This document shows positions 34,711-43,894 of a stretch of DNA of 64,000 nt, piece by piece. Position 1 is the first letter of the stretch. Each line of letters opens with the position of its first letter. The notes under the pieces are model-generated. The model searched no databases. It saw only the letters and a list, made by a program, of their open reading frames with translations, and was not told the DNA's origin. The stretch is from NCBI RefSeq assembly GCF_030499575.1, contig NZ_JASTLC010000001.1, positions 10,130,001 to 10,194,000 on the forward strand, in the 5' to 3' direction. This DNA comes from Streptomyces sp. DG2A-72 (lineage in GTDB: Bacteria; Actinomycetota; Actinomycetes; Streptomycetales; Streptomycetaceae). Made by a program: the position numbers and the translations under genes.

Positions 34711-35990
34711 GCATCGACGCCAAGGACTCCGCGACGGACCGCGAGAGCGCCGAGGCGGAGGAGCCGCTGCCGAGCGATCTGCGGATGGCCCGTACCCTGT
34801 GGCCGGTCCTGCTGGCCTCCGCGGTCGGCCTGCTGCCGTTCACCATCTTCAGCACGTACCTGGTGCCGATCTCCGACGAGGCCGGCAGCAGCGTCGCCGC
34901 GATGGGCGGACTGCGTGGACTGGGTGGCCTGGCGGCCCTGTTGGTGGGCACCGCCCTCGCTCCCTTCATCGACCGGGTGCGCAAGGAATGGGCCGCTGCG
35001 GGCGGGCTCGCCGCTCTGGGCGTATCGGCGGCGCTGGGCGCGAGCGGCGACTTCATCCTGCTGGCGGTGTTCTGCCTGCTGGTCGGCGCCAGTACGTCCG
35101 TACTGAACCCGGCCCTCACCGCGGCGGCCGCTGACCGCTTCGGCACCGGCAAGGCGGCCGGCCGGGCGGCGACCCTGGTCACCGCGACGCAGTCGATGAC
35201 CGCGATGCTCGCGGCACCGGTCGTGGCCCTGCCCGCCCTGCTCTGGGGCTGGGAGGGAGACCTCGTCGCCGTGACCGCGGCCTCACTCCTGCTCGCCGTG
35301 GTGTTCTACGTGCGGGGCAGGAACAAGGCCGCCGAGGACACCGCGAAAGAGGAGCGCCTGAGCTACCTCGCGTCGTTCAAGGCCCTGGGAGCCATGCCCG
35401 CAGTGGTGCCCCTGCTCCTCATCTCACTGCTCCGCACCGCGGTGTTCATGGGCTACCTCGCCTACCTGGCGGCCTACTACGACGAGCGCTTCGAACTCGA
35501 CCCCGCGCTCTTCGCGTTCGTCTGGACCTTGAGCGGCGCGTCATTCTTCGTGAGCAACCTCCTCACGGGGCGGATCACGAACGCCGCCGAGCCCCGGATC
35601 AGCACCGAGCGCATGCTGGTCATCGGTCTGGTCGCGGCACTGGCTTCCGTTGTGGGCTTCTACTTCACGCACTGGCTTCCGCTCGCCCTCGTGCTGACGT
35701 CGCTGCACGCGGCCAGTCACGCGGTGGTGGCCGCGTGCGCCGTCAGCCTCCTCGTCCGGCGGTGCGGCTCGCTGCGTGGCTCGGCCTTGAGCCTCAACGC
35801 CGCGGGGCAGAGCCTCGGAGTGTTCGTGGGTGCGGCCCTGGGAGGCGCCGGCCTCGGTCTGGCCGGCTACCCGGGCGTCGCCATCGTCTTCGGTGCCCTC
35901 GTCGTCCTGGCGCTGGGGGCCGCCGTCCTGGTGCATCGCGCGGGCCAGGCGGACGAGGAAGAGACAAGCGGCGCGCCTGCTTCCGCGTAG
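34707..35990 (+). CDS. MFS transporter of the zinc cluster
   Basis: This is a 427-residue protein with twelve probable membrane helices and the MFS loop pattern GTALAPFIDRVRKEWAAAGG. The cytoplasmic N-terminus is acidic (about 28 residues). Starting inside the stop of the DUF364 gene, it is translationally coupled to it. It is likely the exporter of the metallophore made by the operon, or of an intermediate. It is distinct from the other MFS protein at 22-23 kb. Confidence 0.82.
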   Translation: MSIDAKDSATDRESAEAEEPLPSDLRMARTLWPVLLASAVGLLPFTIFSTYLVPISDEAGSSVAAMGGLRGLGGLAALLVGTALAPFIDRVRKEWAAAGGLAALGVSAALGASGDFILLAVFCLLVGASTSVLNPALTAAAADRFGTGKAAGRAATLVTATQSMTAMLAAPVVALPALLWGWEGDLVAVTAASLLLAVVFYVRGRNKAAEDTAKEERLSYLASFKALGAMPAVVPLLLISLLRTAVFMGYLAYLAAYYDERFELDPALFAFVWTLSGASFFVSNLLTGRITNAAEPRISTERMLVIGLVAALASVVGFYFTHWLPLALVLTSLHAASHAVVAACAVSLLVRRCGSLRGSALSLNAAGQSLGVFVGAALGGAGLGLAGYPGVAIVFGALVVLALGAAVLVHRAGQADEEETSGAPASA

Positions 35991-36079
35991 CCGGCGCAGT
36001 ACTGGCGTCCGCCCGGGGTGACGGGCGGACGCCACACGCCTGATGAGTACGTTCCGTTCAACCTGGAAGGCCGAGTTCT

Positions 36080-37219
36080 ATGTCACCGCCCGCGACTTCC
36101 GCGCCATCGGCGAGCAGCGGCGCCGATACATCAGCCGACGCGGCACCCCTCGAACCCGCAACGGGCGCGAAGGGCCGGCTCGCCTCCCGTAAGGGCCTGG
36201 TGCTGGCCTGCGCCGTTCTGCTCGTCGTCCTCCTCGCCTCGGTTGTGGTGGCCATCGGTCTGGGGGCCGCCGTGATCACGCCGGGGGAGACCGCACGGTA
36301 TTTGTGGGCGGCTGTCAGCGGCGGCCGCATCGCGGCGGACGAGGTGACCACGTACCAGATCATCTGGCAGATCCGTACGCCACGGGTGCTGCTCGCGGCG
36401 CTCGTGGGGGCCGGGCTGAGCGCGATCGGCGTGGCCATCCAGGCCATGGTGCGCAACGCGCTCGCCGACCCCTTCGTGCTGGGCGTCTCCTCGGGTGCGT
36501 CCGTCGGAGCTGTCGGCGTCACGGTCACCGGGGGACTGGCGGCGCTGGGCATCTACGCGGTGTCGGCCGGTGCCTTCATCGGGGCCCTGATCGCGTCGCT
36601 CCTGGTGTACGTCGCCTCCTCCAGCCGGGGCGCGCTCTCCCCGCTGCGTCTCGTCCTGACGGGCGTGGCCATGTCGCTCGGCTTCCAAGCGGTGATGAGC
36701 CTGATCATCTACTTCGCGCCGGACAGCGAGGCGACCAGCATGGTCCTGTACTGGACGATGGGCAGCTTCGGCGCCGCGACCTGGGGTGCCCTTCCGGTCG
36801 TATCCGTGGTCGTCATTCTCGGCCTGGTGGTGCTGTACCGGTACGGCCGGGCGCTGGACGTCTTGGCGCTCGGAGACGAGACCGCCGCGAGCCTGGGCAT
36901 CAGCCCCGATCGGCACCGCAAGGCCCTGCTTGTCCTGGCCTCGCTCGTGACGGGGGTGATGGTCGCCGTCAGCGGCGCCATCGCCTTCGTCGGACTGGTC
37001 ATGCCCCACCTGGTGCGCATGGTCGTCGGCGCCACCCATGCCCGCGTGCTGGCCGTGGCGCCACTGGCCGGAGCGATCTTCATGGTGTGGGTCGACCTGG
37101 TGTCCAGGACGCTGGTGGCACCGCGCGAGCTGCCCCTGGGCGTCATCACCGCACTCGTCGGGGTGCCGGTGTTCATCACCTTGATGCGCCGCAAGGGCTA
37201 CATGTTCGGAGGCCGCTGA
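36080..37219 (+). CDS. FecCD-family ABC permease (second importer)
   Basis: This permease has 379 residues from ATG 36080. A polar Ala/Pro-rich N-terminal tail of about 40 residues is followed by about ten helices with IRTPRVLLAALVGAGLSAIG, LADPFVLGVSSGAS and AIAFVGLVMPHLVRMVVG. It ends one base before the ATPase gene. It is a paralogue of the permease at 18.9-20.0 kb. Confidence 0.9.
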   Translation: MSPPATSAPSASSGADTSADAAPLEPATGAKGRLASRKGLVLACAVLLVVLLASVVVAIGLGAAVITPGETARYLWAAVSGGRIAADEVTTYQIIWQIRTPRVLLAALVGAGLSAIGVAIQAMVRNALADPFVLGVSSGASVGAVGVTVTGGLAALGIYAVSAGAFIGALIASLLVYVASSSRGALSPLRLVLTGVAMSLGFQAVMSLIIYFAPDSEATSMVLYWTMGSFGAATWGALPVVSVVVILGLVVLYRYGRALDVLALGDETAASLGISPDRHRKALLVLASLVTGVMVAVSGAIAFVGLVMPHLVRMVVGATHARVLAVAPLAGAIFMVWVDLVSRTLVAPRELPLGVITALVGVPVFITLMRRKGYMFGGR

Positions 37220-37220
37220 G

Positions 37221-37994
37221 ATGGACCTCAGACTTGACGGGCTCTCGGTGGTGACCGACGGCAAGAGCCTGGTGCGTGACCTGTCCCTGGACGTGAAGAG
37301 CGGCCAGGTCGTGGGCCTGGTCGGTCCGAACGGCAGCGGCAAGTCCACCGCCCTCAGGTGCGTGTACCGCGCACTGCGCCCCAGCTCCGGCACCGTCTGG
37401 GTGGGCGAGGGCGAACTCTCCCGCCTGACGATGCGCCGCTCCGCGCAGGTCATCGCGGCCATGACCCAGGACGGCGCCGTCGACCTCGACTTCACGGTCG
37501 AAGAGGTCATCGCACTCGGACGCGCCCCCCACCTTCAGGGCAACCAGGCGCTCAGCCGCCGGGAGTGGGAGCTGTGCGAACGGGCGATGGACCAACTCGA
37601 CATCCGCCACCTCGCCCGACGCGGAGTCCTGACACTCTCGGGCGGGGAACGCCAGCGTGTCCTGCTGGCCCGGGCACTCGTCCAGGAGCCGAAAATCCTG
37701 GTACTCGACGAGCCGACCAACCACCTCGACGTACGCCACCAGGTCGAACTGCTCTCGCTCCTGCGCGGCTCGGGACTCACCGTCCTCGTCGTGCTGCACG
37801 ACCTCAACCTCGCCGCGGCCGCCTGCGACCGCCTCGGCGTGCTCTGCGAAGGCCGCCTCGTCACCACCGGCACGCCCGAGGACGTACTCACCACGGAACT
37901 CGTCGACGAGGTGTTCGGGGTCAAGGCCAGCATCGTGTCCCACCCGCTGACGGGTGACCCGCAGTTGTTGTATTCGCTCACCTCCTCCCTGTGA
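37221..37994 (+). CDS. ABC importer ATPase (second importer)
   Basis: This is a 257-residue ATPase. Walker A is GPNGSGKSTALRCV, the signature LSGGERQRVLLARALVQ, Walker B KILVLDEPTNHLD, and the switch His is in VVLHDLNLAAA. It pairs with the FecCD permease before it and the binding protein after it. The substrate is probably the zinc metallophore complex. Confidence 0.92.
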   Translation: MDLRLDGLSVVTDGKSLVRDLSLDVKSGQVVGLVGPNGSGKSTALRCVYRALRPSSGTVWVGEGELSRLTMRRSAQVIAAMTQDGAVDLDFTVEEVIALGRAPHLQGNQALSRREWELCERAMDQLDIRHLARRGVLTLSGGERQRVLLARALVQEPKILVLDEPTNHLDVRHQVELLSLLRGSGLTVLVVLHDLNLAAAACDRLGVLCEGRLVTTGTPEDVLTTELVDEVFGVKASIVSHPLTGDPQLLYSLTSSL

Positions 37995-38010
37995 AAGGCA
38001 CCACCACGTC

Positions 38011-39020
38011 ATGACCATGACTCGATCTCCCGGCTCGGTGCGGCAGCACACCATCCTCGGCTCCGCGCTCGCGGCTGCGCTGCTGCTCAGCGGCTGCGGC
38101 GCCGAGGTGGAATCGGATGCCAAGGCGTCCGAGAAGGTCACCGTCAACAGGTGCGGTGAGCCGGTCGAATACACGATCCCGAAGCGCGCCGTGGCGTACG
38201 AAGGCGGAAGCGCCGACAAGCTGTTCAGCCTCGGCCTGGCCGACCATGTGTATGGCTACGTGATGCCCCCGGCGAACCCGTCGGTGGAGGAGTCGCCGTG
38301 GGCGAGCGACTACGCCAAGGTGAAGATGCTCAGCGACGATCTCCTCAACAAGGAACTCGTCGTCGAGGCCAAGTCCGATTTCGTCGTGGCCGGTTGGAAT
38401 TCCGGCTTCAAGGATGAGCGGGGCATCACCCCGGAGATCCTGGACAAGCTTGGGATCCAGAGCTTCATGCACAGCGAGAGCTGCTTCAACTATCCCAAGT
38501 ACCCGGAGAAGCACACGCCGTTCGAGGCCCTTTACACCGACCTCGATCGACTCGGCAAGATCTTCCAGGTCGAGGACAAGGCGGATGAGGTCGTCGGTGG
38601 GCTGAAGAAGCGGGTGGAGGCCGTCAAGGCGAAGGCGCCCAAGGGCGATCCGGTCCCGGTCTTCCTCTACGACTCGGGCACCGACCAGCCCTTCACCGCG
38701 GGCAACCAGGTCCCGCCCAACGACATCATCAAAACCGCCGGCGGCAAGAACATCTTCGACGGCCTCGAGGAGCGATGGACCCAGGTGAACTGGGAGGCAA
38801 TCGCCAAAGCAGAGCCGGAAGTCATCATCATCCTCGACTACGGCGACCTGCCCGCCAAGAAGAAGATCGACTTCCTGAAGAAGTCCCCCACACGAAGGAG
38901 TTGCCCGCCGTCAGGAAGAACAACTTCTTCATCCTCAACTACAACGAGGGCATCAGCGGGCCGCGCAACATCGACGGCCTGGAGAAGTTCGCGAAGTACC
39001 TACGCGAGCTCCAGAGCTGA
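38011..39020 (+). pseudogene. Metallophore-binding lipoprotein with one frameshift near its C-terminus
   Basis: The ATG at 38011 starts a lipoprotein signal with lipobox LSGC (Cys at about residue 30). The binding-protein body follows (RAVAYEGGSADKLFSLGL, FEALYTDLDRLGKIFQV, NDIIKTAGGKNIFDGLEERW). At about 38890 the frame breaks after KKKIDFLKKSP, in a run of five C. One more C would restore HTKELPAVRKNNFFILNYNE to the stop at 39020. The gene is otherwise complete, so a sequencing indel is as likely as a real mutation. It completes the second importer. Confidence 0.85.
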
Positions 39021-39803
39021 ACGCGTCGCACCGCGCCAGGGCCGTGTCCGATCCGCACGAGCCTGGCGCTCTGCGCCGCAAATGCTGAGCCTGGACGGCT
39101 GCTACGTAGTGGAAAGCGCCGCCTGCAAACCCCGCCTCGCGGCCGCAGCCACCGTCAGTGGCCCGGATTGCCTGCTGGGCGGGCAGCGGAGCAGACGGCT
39201 CGACGAGAGTAGCCGATCTCCTGATCATTGGGTGTGGCGGTGGTCCCACAGCAGCAAGGCGACTGATCGTAGGCGAAGTCGGCTGGTCTCCACGCCGTTG
39301 CCGCAGGGCAGGTCCTGTGCTCGACCTGGGCCGTCCGGAGCTGGGCATACGGCATGCCACCGAGCGGCAACGGTCGGTGTCTGAGGTGCAGTGGTATTCC
39401 GGCTTCGGTGAATCTGCACATCGCATGCGCAACTGCGGCGCAGCACGCGATGGATCTGCACAAGCGCCTGCCGCGTGATGCTCTGTTGGTGCGGAGTGTC
39501 CCGTTCGAGGACGTGGTGGCAATACCGGGCGGGGTGCCGGTGTCGCGTGCCATGTGGAGAGGCTGCCCCCAAGCCGTGTGTGTGCCTGCACGGATGCGTC
39601 GCCTGTTCGTTCAACTTCCCGGGTGCGTGTGTCGGTTGGTTGGATGCCCGACGCGCTCCGTGCTTTGATCCGTTGCGCTGCGGGGCCTGCACGAAAGTCT
39701 CCGGAAACGGGGGCCGCACGCCCCTCCGCGGCAGAGGCCCGCATATCTGTCCCCAGCGGGGCCACCCCCCTTGTGGATCATCCATACGAAGGGAAGTTTC
39801 CTC
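39021..39803. other. Gene-poor stretch, no supported gene
   Basis: About 780 bp lie between the zinc cluster and a small peptide gene. A minus-strand open frame at 39155-39553 exists but has unusual composition (many Cys, Thr, Arg) and no recognisable family. No operator or large repeat was seen. Confidence 0.35.
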
Positions 39804-40013
39804 ATGAACTCCGCTCCCCAGGTTGAGACCGTTGAGATCTCCGACGTCGAGCTCGACAACGTCTCCGGCGGCCTGAACCCGCACGCTAGCCTCGTCGTCG
39901 GCCCCACGGCGGTCAGTGACGCCGATGTCCTGGCCCAGCTCGACGCCGTCAAGAACGAGGTCCTGGGCTCCGCCGGCCAGTACAACCACGTCAGCTTCCA
40001 CGCCTCCCTCTGA
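39804..40013 (+). CDS. Double-glycine-leader peptide precursor without cysteine
   Basis: This is a 69-residue peptide from ATG 39804, with GAAGGGAAG 8 bp upstream. The leader is acidic and ends ISDVELDNVSGG, the classic GG cleavage motif of class II lanthipeptide and bacteriocin leaders. The core of about 45 residues has no Cys but several Ser, Thr, Asn and His. It begins LNPHASL and ends SFHASL, a short internal repeat. No LanM, cyclodehydratase, rSAM or peptidase-transporter gene is nearby. It may be modified by enzymes elsewhere, or act as an unmodified bacteriocin. Confidence 0.65.
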   Translation: MNSAPQVETVEISDVELDNVSGGLNPHASLVVGPTAVSDADVLAQLDAVKNEVLGSAGQYNHVSFHASL

Positions 40014-40099
40014 TCCACAGCCGTAACTCCCGCCGGTGAGCCCTCTCCAACCTGATGGTGTGGTTGGGCTGTTGGCGGATTCAGGTGTATGAAAAGGCA

Positions 40100-40154
40100 A
40101 AGCTCCTGGCAGTAACGGGTTCTGACCAAGGTCGCCCGTCTCTGCCAGGAGCTT
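40100..40154. repeat. Perfect 13-bp inverted repeat hairpin
   Basis: AAGCTCCTGGCAG (40100-40112) pairs with its exact reverse complement at 40142-40154. Inside it, ACGGG and CCCGT can add five more pairs. It could end the peptide gene's transcript (86 bp after the stop) or be the end of a lost IS; the flanking sequence after it is not a recognisable transposase. Confidence 0.6.
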
Positions 40155-40277
40155 CGCGTGCCTATCGACCCGTGGTCGATCTGTCGAGGCAGCCCGTGGT
40201 GCGTGAGGCGTACTCCGCATCGGACTGCACGAGAACGCGACGCGGACGACAGGGGTACCAGCTCAGGTGCCGGTGAG

Positions 40278-40560
40278 TTCCAGCTGGAGCTGGTCGCTAT
40301 GGCGGTCGGGATCCTGCCGCTCCTTGTGCTGCTGTTCCACCGCCGCTGGCCGGAGGCCGTCTACGTCGGGATCGGTCTCTGGGCCCTGGGGGCCTCGTAC
40401 TGGTACCTGTCCATCCCGCGCGCGAGCTTGCTCTGGTGGCCGCTGTGGGCCGGCCTGGAGCCTGCGGCGCGGGTGGGTGAAGGAGGCGTATGTCGGCGCG
40501 GTGGCTCCGCTGATGGTGGTGCTCGCGGTGGCGTTCACATCGGGCCATTGGACCGGCTGA
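40278..40560 (+). pseudogene. C-terminal fragment of a membrane glycosyltransferase-like protein
   Basis: One frame reads VAMAVGILPLLVLLFHRRWP, then AVYVGIGLWALGASYWYLSI and SLLWWPLWAGL. The other frame then reads WVKEAYVGAVAPLMVVLAVA and ends FTSGHWTG before a TGA at 40558-40560. The end resembles C-termini of actinobacterial mannosyltransferases of the PIG-V type. The N-terminal part is missing and there is a frameshift near 40465. Confidence 0.45.
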
Positions 40561-40673
40561 CCCCCCATCGGGTGGCGGATGGCACATCTGTCTGGTGAAC
40601 TCACGCACCCATCTGGCTCATTCGTTCGAGTCAAATCCCTCGAACGAGGTGCGAGCAGTCAATTGTCCGATAT

Positions 40674-41351
40674 GTGATCAATAACATCAGGCGAGCCGCG
40701 ATCGCGGCCGCACTCGTCCTCGCGTCCTTCGCGACACCCACTCCGGCCCAAGCGCAGGATCGTTCCGTCGAGATCTACACGCTTCCGATGGCGACCTCGG
40801 TCCGCCTCCTCCCGTCCGCCGCGGAGGTGCGGGACGGCTATCAGCGCACGAGTTTCAAGCACTGGAACGCTGGCCAGAACCCCACCGACGGCTGCAACAC
40901 CCGAGCGGAGGTGCTGCTCGCCGAGGCGGTCGACCGGCCTCAGATCCTCCCCGGCTGCAAGCTCTCGGGCGGGCGCTGGTGGTCGTACTACGACTCCAAG
41001 TGGCTCACCTCGGCGTCCGCCCTGGACGTCGACCACATGGTGCCGCTCGCCGAGGCCTGGGACTCCGGAGCGTCCCAGTGGACCGCCGAGCGGCGTGAGA
41101 CGTACGCCAACGATCTGGCCGTCCATCCCTCCCTGGTCGCCGTCTCGGCGGCCTCGAACCGCAGCAAGTCCGACCAGGACCCGGCCGAGTGGCTGCCGCC
41201 GACCGTCGAGGTCACGTGCCGGTACGCCTCGGAGTGGATCGCGACCAAACTCCGCTGGGGCCTGACCGCCGACGCCGCCGAACTCGAAGCACTCACCCAA
41301 CTCGCTGAAGCGTGCCCCGGCACGACCGTGACCTACGAACCCGCGCCATAG
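40674..41351 (+). CDS. Secreted HNH-family endonuclease
   Basis: This is a 225-residue protein with a Sec signal (IRRAAIAAALVLASFATPTPAQA). The nuclease domain (DUF1524/GmrSD C-type) has TSASALDVDHMVPLAEAW with the catalytic D-H, then NDLAVHPSLVAVSAASNRSK and SDQDPAEWLPP. Two Cys pairs (GCNTR…PGCKL and VTCRY…EACPG) fit an exported protein. It probably degrades extracellular DNA. Family members are common in Streptomyces. Confidence 0.88.
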   Translation: MINNIRRAAIAAALVLASFATPTPAQAQDRSVEIYTLPMATSVRLLPSAAEVRDGYQRTSFKHWNAGQNPTDGCNTRAEVLLAEAVDRPQILPGCKLSGGRWWSYYDSKWLTSASALDVDHMVPLAEAWDSGASQWTAERRETYANDLAVHPSLVAVSAASNRSKSDQDPAEWLPPTVEVTCRYASEWIATKLRWGLTADAAELEALTQLAEACPGTTVTYEPAP

Positions 41352-41820
41352 GGCCGCGGCCCCCGCCCCGTCCTGCCCAGTCAACGTGCAGGGCGGGGCG
41401 CGCTGCGTTGACGCGGCGGCGTCACCATCGGTCTGACGGGCACTCCTCCTGGCCAGGGGTTCATTCCGGGTGGGGGCGTGAAGGGGTGCGTCCGGCGGGA
41501 ATCCGGGCCTCACGCGCCGTTCCATTCCGTCACTAAAAGTAATTGTTTGCTGCTAATTGTTTACGGAACGTGACGTCGAGTGTGTGTCGTCACGTCGACC
41601 ACTCATGGCCGATGGTGATGGACGCCTTTCGTGTCCAGGCCCGAGAGGTCGTCGAAGCGCTCCTGCCGGAGCCCGAGGCGCTGGACATCGGTGATACCCG
41701 GCGTGGTCGGCCCTGCTGGGAGCAGGGCCCCGAAACGGGCAAGTGGGGTCTCCTCGGTTCCGAAGGGAGGGGAGGAGCTGATGCTTTCTTATTCCGTAAC
41801 TTCGGAGTATCGTATTTCGA
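41352..41820. other. Intergenic stretch, nothing firm
   Basis: About 470 bp. An open frame at 41543-41824 lacks a ribosome site and any family resemblance. There is an AT-rich patch at 41530-41570 (AAAAGTAATTGTTTGCTGCT) that could include a promoter for the downstream regulator. Confidence 0.35.
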
Positions 41821-42318
41821 ATGATGGGTGAGGATCTGGCTCGGCTGGTGGCTGAACTGGCTCAACGCGTCGAGCGGCTGGAGGGGAAGAGACCCGTTCC
41901 GGCTGTCGCGGTTGACGATGAGCCACATGTCACCTACTCCGGATCTGGGCCGGGGGACAACGGCACGGTGGCCTGGCAGATCATTCGCGGTTGGCCGGAC
42001 ATTCTCGACGGCACCGGCGAAAGGTCCGCCGCCCTCTTCAGCGCGCTCGCGAGCCCTCTGCGGTTGCGGATCGTCGCTGAGTTGATCGGCGGCGAGGTCG
42101 CGACCGCGGAGCTGGCACGCCGGCTCGACCAGCCGTCAACCGGCCAGCTTTTTCATCACCTCAAGGAGCTGCTCGCGGCAGGTGTGATCTACCAGCCGGT
42201 GCGGGCCACCTACGCGATCCGCAGCGAGAACGTCGTTCCGTTGCTGGCGATGCTATGTGCCGCCATCGACATCAGAGAGTCCCCACAGGAGGCCCGTCAT
42301 GACAGCGAACCCCCATGA
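41821..42318 (+). CDS. ArsR-like winged-helix regulator
   Basis: This is a 165-residue regulator. The N-terminal 25 residues form a probable coiled coil (LARLVAELAQRVERLEGK). The winged helix covers about 75-150: FSALASPLRLRIVAELIGG, EVATAELARRLDQPSTGQLFHHLKEL, AAGVIYQP. Its last 20 bases overlap the start of a serine hydrolase gene, so the pair is an operon and the regulator probably controls it. The signal is unknown. Confidence 0.8.
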   Translation: MMGEDLARLVAELAQRVERLEGKRPVPAVAVDDEPHVTYSGSGPGDNGTVAWQIIRGWPDILDGTGERSAALFSALASPLRLRIVAELIGGEVATAELARRLDQPSTGQLFHHLKELLAAGVIYQPVRATYAIRSENVVPLLAMLCAAIDIRESPQEARHDSEPP

Positions 42319-43348
42319 TCTGACGGCGCGGTTACGGTCGTTCCACAAGCAACACGGGCTGCCCGGCATCGCGGCAGCGGTGGTGACCGCGGACAGTGTC
42401 CTGATGGCTGCGACCGGAACGCGGGTTCGCGGTGGCAGCGATCCTGTCGGCGAGGCTGACACATGGCATATCGGCTCCTGCGGCAAATCCATGACCGCGG
42501 CACTGTGGGCGAGGCTGGTCCAGCGAGGCCAGGCGACATGGGAAGACACCGTTTCCGAACTGTTCTGCGACCTTGACCCGAAGCCGCATCCAGCCTGGCA
42601 GACAGTCACCATCACCGACCTGCTCAGCCACTTCGCCGGCCTGGCCGGCAATCTGACTCAGGCCGACTTGAAAGCGGCCTACTCCAAAGAGGAGTCGCCG
42701 GCAGATCAGCGCACCGAGGTGGCCGCTCGCGCATTGGCCGCGCCCCCGGTGCGATACGGGAGATTTTTGTACTCCAACCTTGGCTACACCATCGCGGGAG
42801 CGGCCATCGAGCGGGTCACGGGGGAGCCATTTGACAGCGCGATGGGCCGCGAGATTCTGCACCCGCTGGGCATGTCCAGTGCCGGGTTCGGGCCGCCGTC
42901 CGGTGACCAGCCGTGGGGGCATCGGCCCCGATGGGTGATGCTTGGCCGCGGAGAGGCCATTGCCCCGAACGAGATGAGCCTGCCGCATCCGGCGGACAAC
43001 CCACCGGTGATGACGCCGGCCGGTCGGCTTCATGTCTCGCTGGCCGACTGGGCCCGATTCGTGCGGCTCTTCCTGACCGACGGGCCCGACTTCCTCACCG
43101 CCGAGTCGGTCGGGCTGCTCACCACGTCACCACCCGGCCGGAAGTCGAGCCAGGGGCTGGGCTGGGCAATACCCGCCGGCGGCTCGCCACCGATCGCCCA
43201 TGCCCAACAGGGGTCGAACATGCGTTGGATAGCCACGGCGTTGGTCCATCGAGACCGTCACCACGCCGTCCTCATCGTGTGCAACGACGGACGCCAACGC
43301 CTGCTGCGCGCGTGTGCCAGGCTTGGGCTGGCACTGGTCGCGACCTGA
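42299..43348 (+). CDS. Serine hydrolase, beta-lactamase/PBP4* family
   Basis: This protein has 349 residues from ATG 42299, with AGGAGG 7 bp upstream. The S-x-x-K motif is SCGKS (about residue 62), the Y-x-N is FLYSNLGYTIAG, and the C-terminal region GLGWAIPAGG, SNMRW replaces the usual H-x-G box. No export signal is seen, so it should be cytoplasmic. It is like esterase/D-aminopeptidase-type beta-lactamase relatives. It is translationally coupled to the ArsR-like regulator. Confidence 0.85.
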   Translation: MTANPHDLTARLRSFHKQHGLPGIAAAVVTADSVLMAATGTRVRGGSDPVGEADTWHIGSCGKSMTAALWARLVQRGQATWEDTVSELFCDLDPKPHPAWQTVTITDLLSHFAGLAGNLTQADLKAAYSKEESPADQRTEVAARALAAPPVRYGRFLYSNLGYTIAGAAIERVTGEPFDSAMGREILHPLGMSSAGFGPPSGDQPWGHRPRWVMLGRGEAIAPNEMSLPHPADNPPVMTPAGRLHVSLADWARFVRLFLTDGPDFLTAESVGLLTTSPPGRKSSQGLGWAIPAGGSPPIAHAQQGSNMRWIATALVHRDRHHAVLIVCNDGRQRLLRACARLGLALVAT

Positions 43349-43502
43349 CCCCCGGACGCAAGAGATCACTGTTGTCGCGGGGCTTCAGAGTTGAGCGGTG
43401 CGGAGGTGCCCACGGGCTCGGCGAGTCGTGACACAGCGAGTGCGTAGTCGCTGGTTCGTAGCGCTGCGGAACCCGAAAGCCGTCAAGCAACTACCGACGA
43501 CA

Positions 43503-43894
43503 AACGGTCAAGGAAGTTCTGAGCCGTTACATAGCCAACCTGCGGAGCCCGCGGGGCCTCGAGAGCCTCCGCGCCTTCTGTCTCGAGTCGACCGTGTGGT
43601 CGGCCCGCTACGCCCACGGCGGGCTCGGCGCCTTCTTCCGCGACGGCTTCGACTGCCACCTGCTGCTCCAGATCGCCGAGGAACCCGCCGACGCGCTGCC
43701 CCAGGGCAGCGGCGACTGCTACTCCCCTATGGCACTTGCGGGCCTTCAAGAACGGTCCCGACCTGCCCAGGTCCGGTCAAACACAGGCGGACTTCGCGGC
43801 CGTCAACGTCAACTTCTGGATCTCCCCGACCGAGGCGAACCTCGCCCCCGACAGCGGCGGCCTGGTGAAACCGCACACGCATCCCGGCGATTGA
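43503..43894 (+). pseudogene. Frameshifted gene fragment, possibly dioxygenase-like
   Basis: The first frame reads VKEVLSRYIANLRSPRGLES, RAFCLESTVWSARYAHGGLG, FFRDGFDCHLLLQIAEE. After about 43730 the second frame continues WHLRAFKNGPDLPRSGQ, ADFAAVNVNFWISPTEANL, APDSGGLV to a stop at 43892. The region ADFAAVNVNFWISPTEANL..DSGG resembles Fe/2OG or phytanoyl-CoA dioxygenase-type proteins. There is no start codon and an internal frameshift. Confidence 0.4.

Noticed and set aside
36131..37510. Long minus-strand open frame across the second FecCD permease
   Set aside because: It is antisense to a clear permease/ATPase pair; in such GC-rich DNA the opposite strand stays open by codon bias. Its composition (Gln/His/Asp-rich) fits no protein family.
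17775..39020. NRPS/PKS-type siderophore cluster
   Set aside because: No adenylation, carrier or ketosynthase domain is present in any frame, so an NRPS-dependent product such as coelibactin is not supported.
39155..39553. Minus-strand frame rich in Cys, Thr and Arg
   Set aside because: Composition is that of a shadow frame, and no start signal or family could be seen.
41543..41824. 93-residue plus-strand frame before the ArsR-like gene
   Set aside because: No ribosome site, no family resemblance, and it overlaps the next start.
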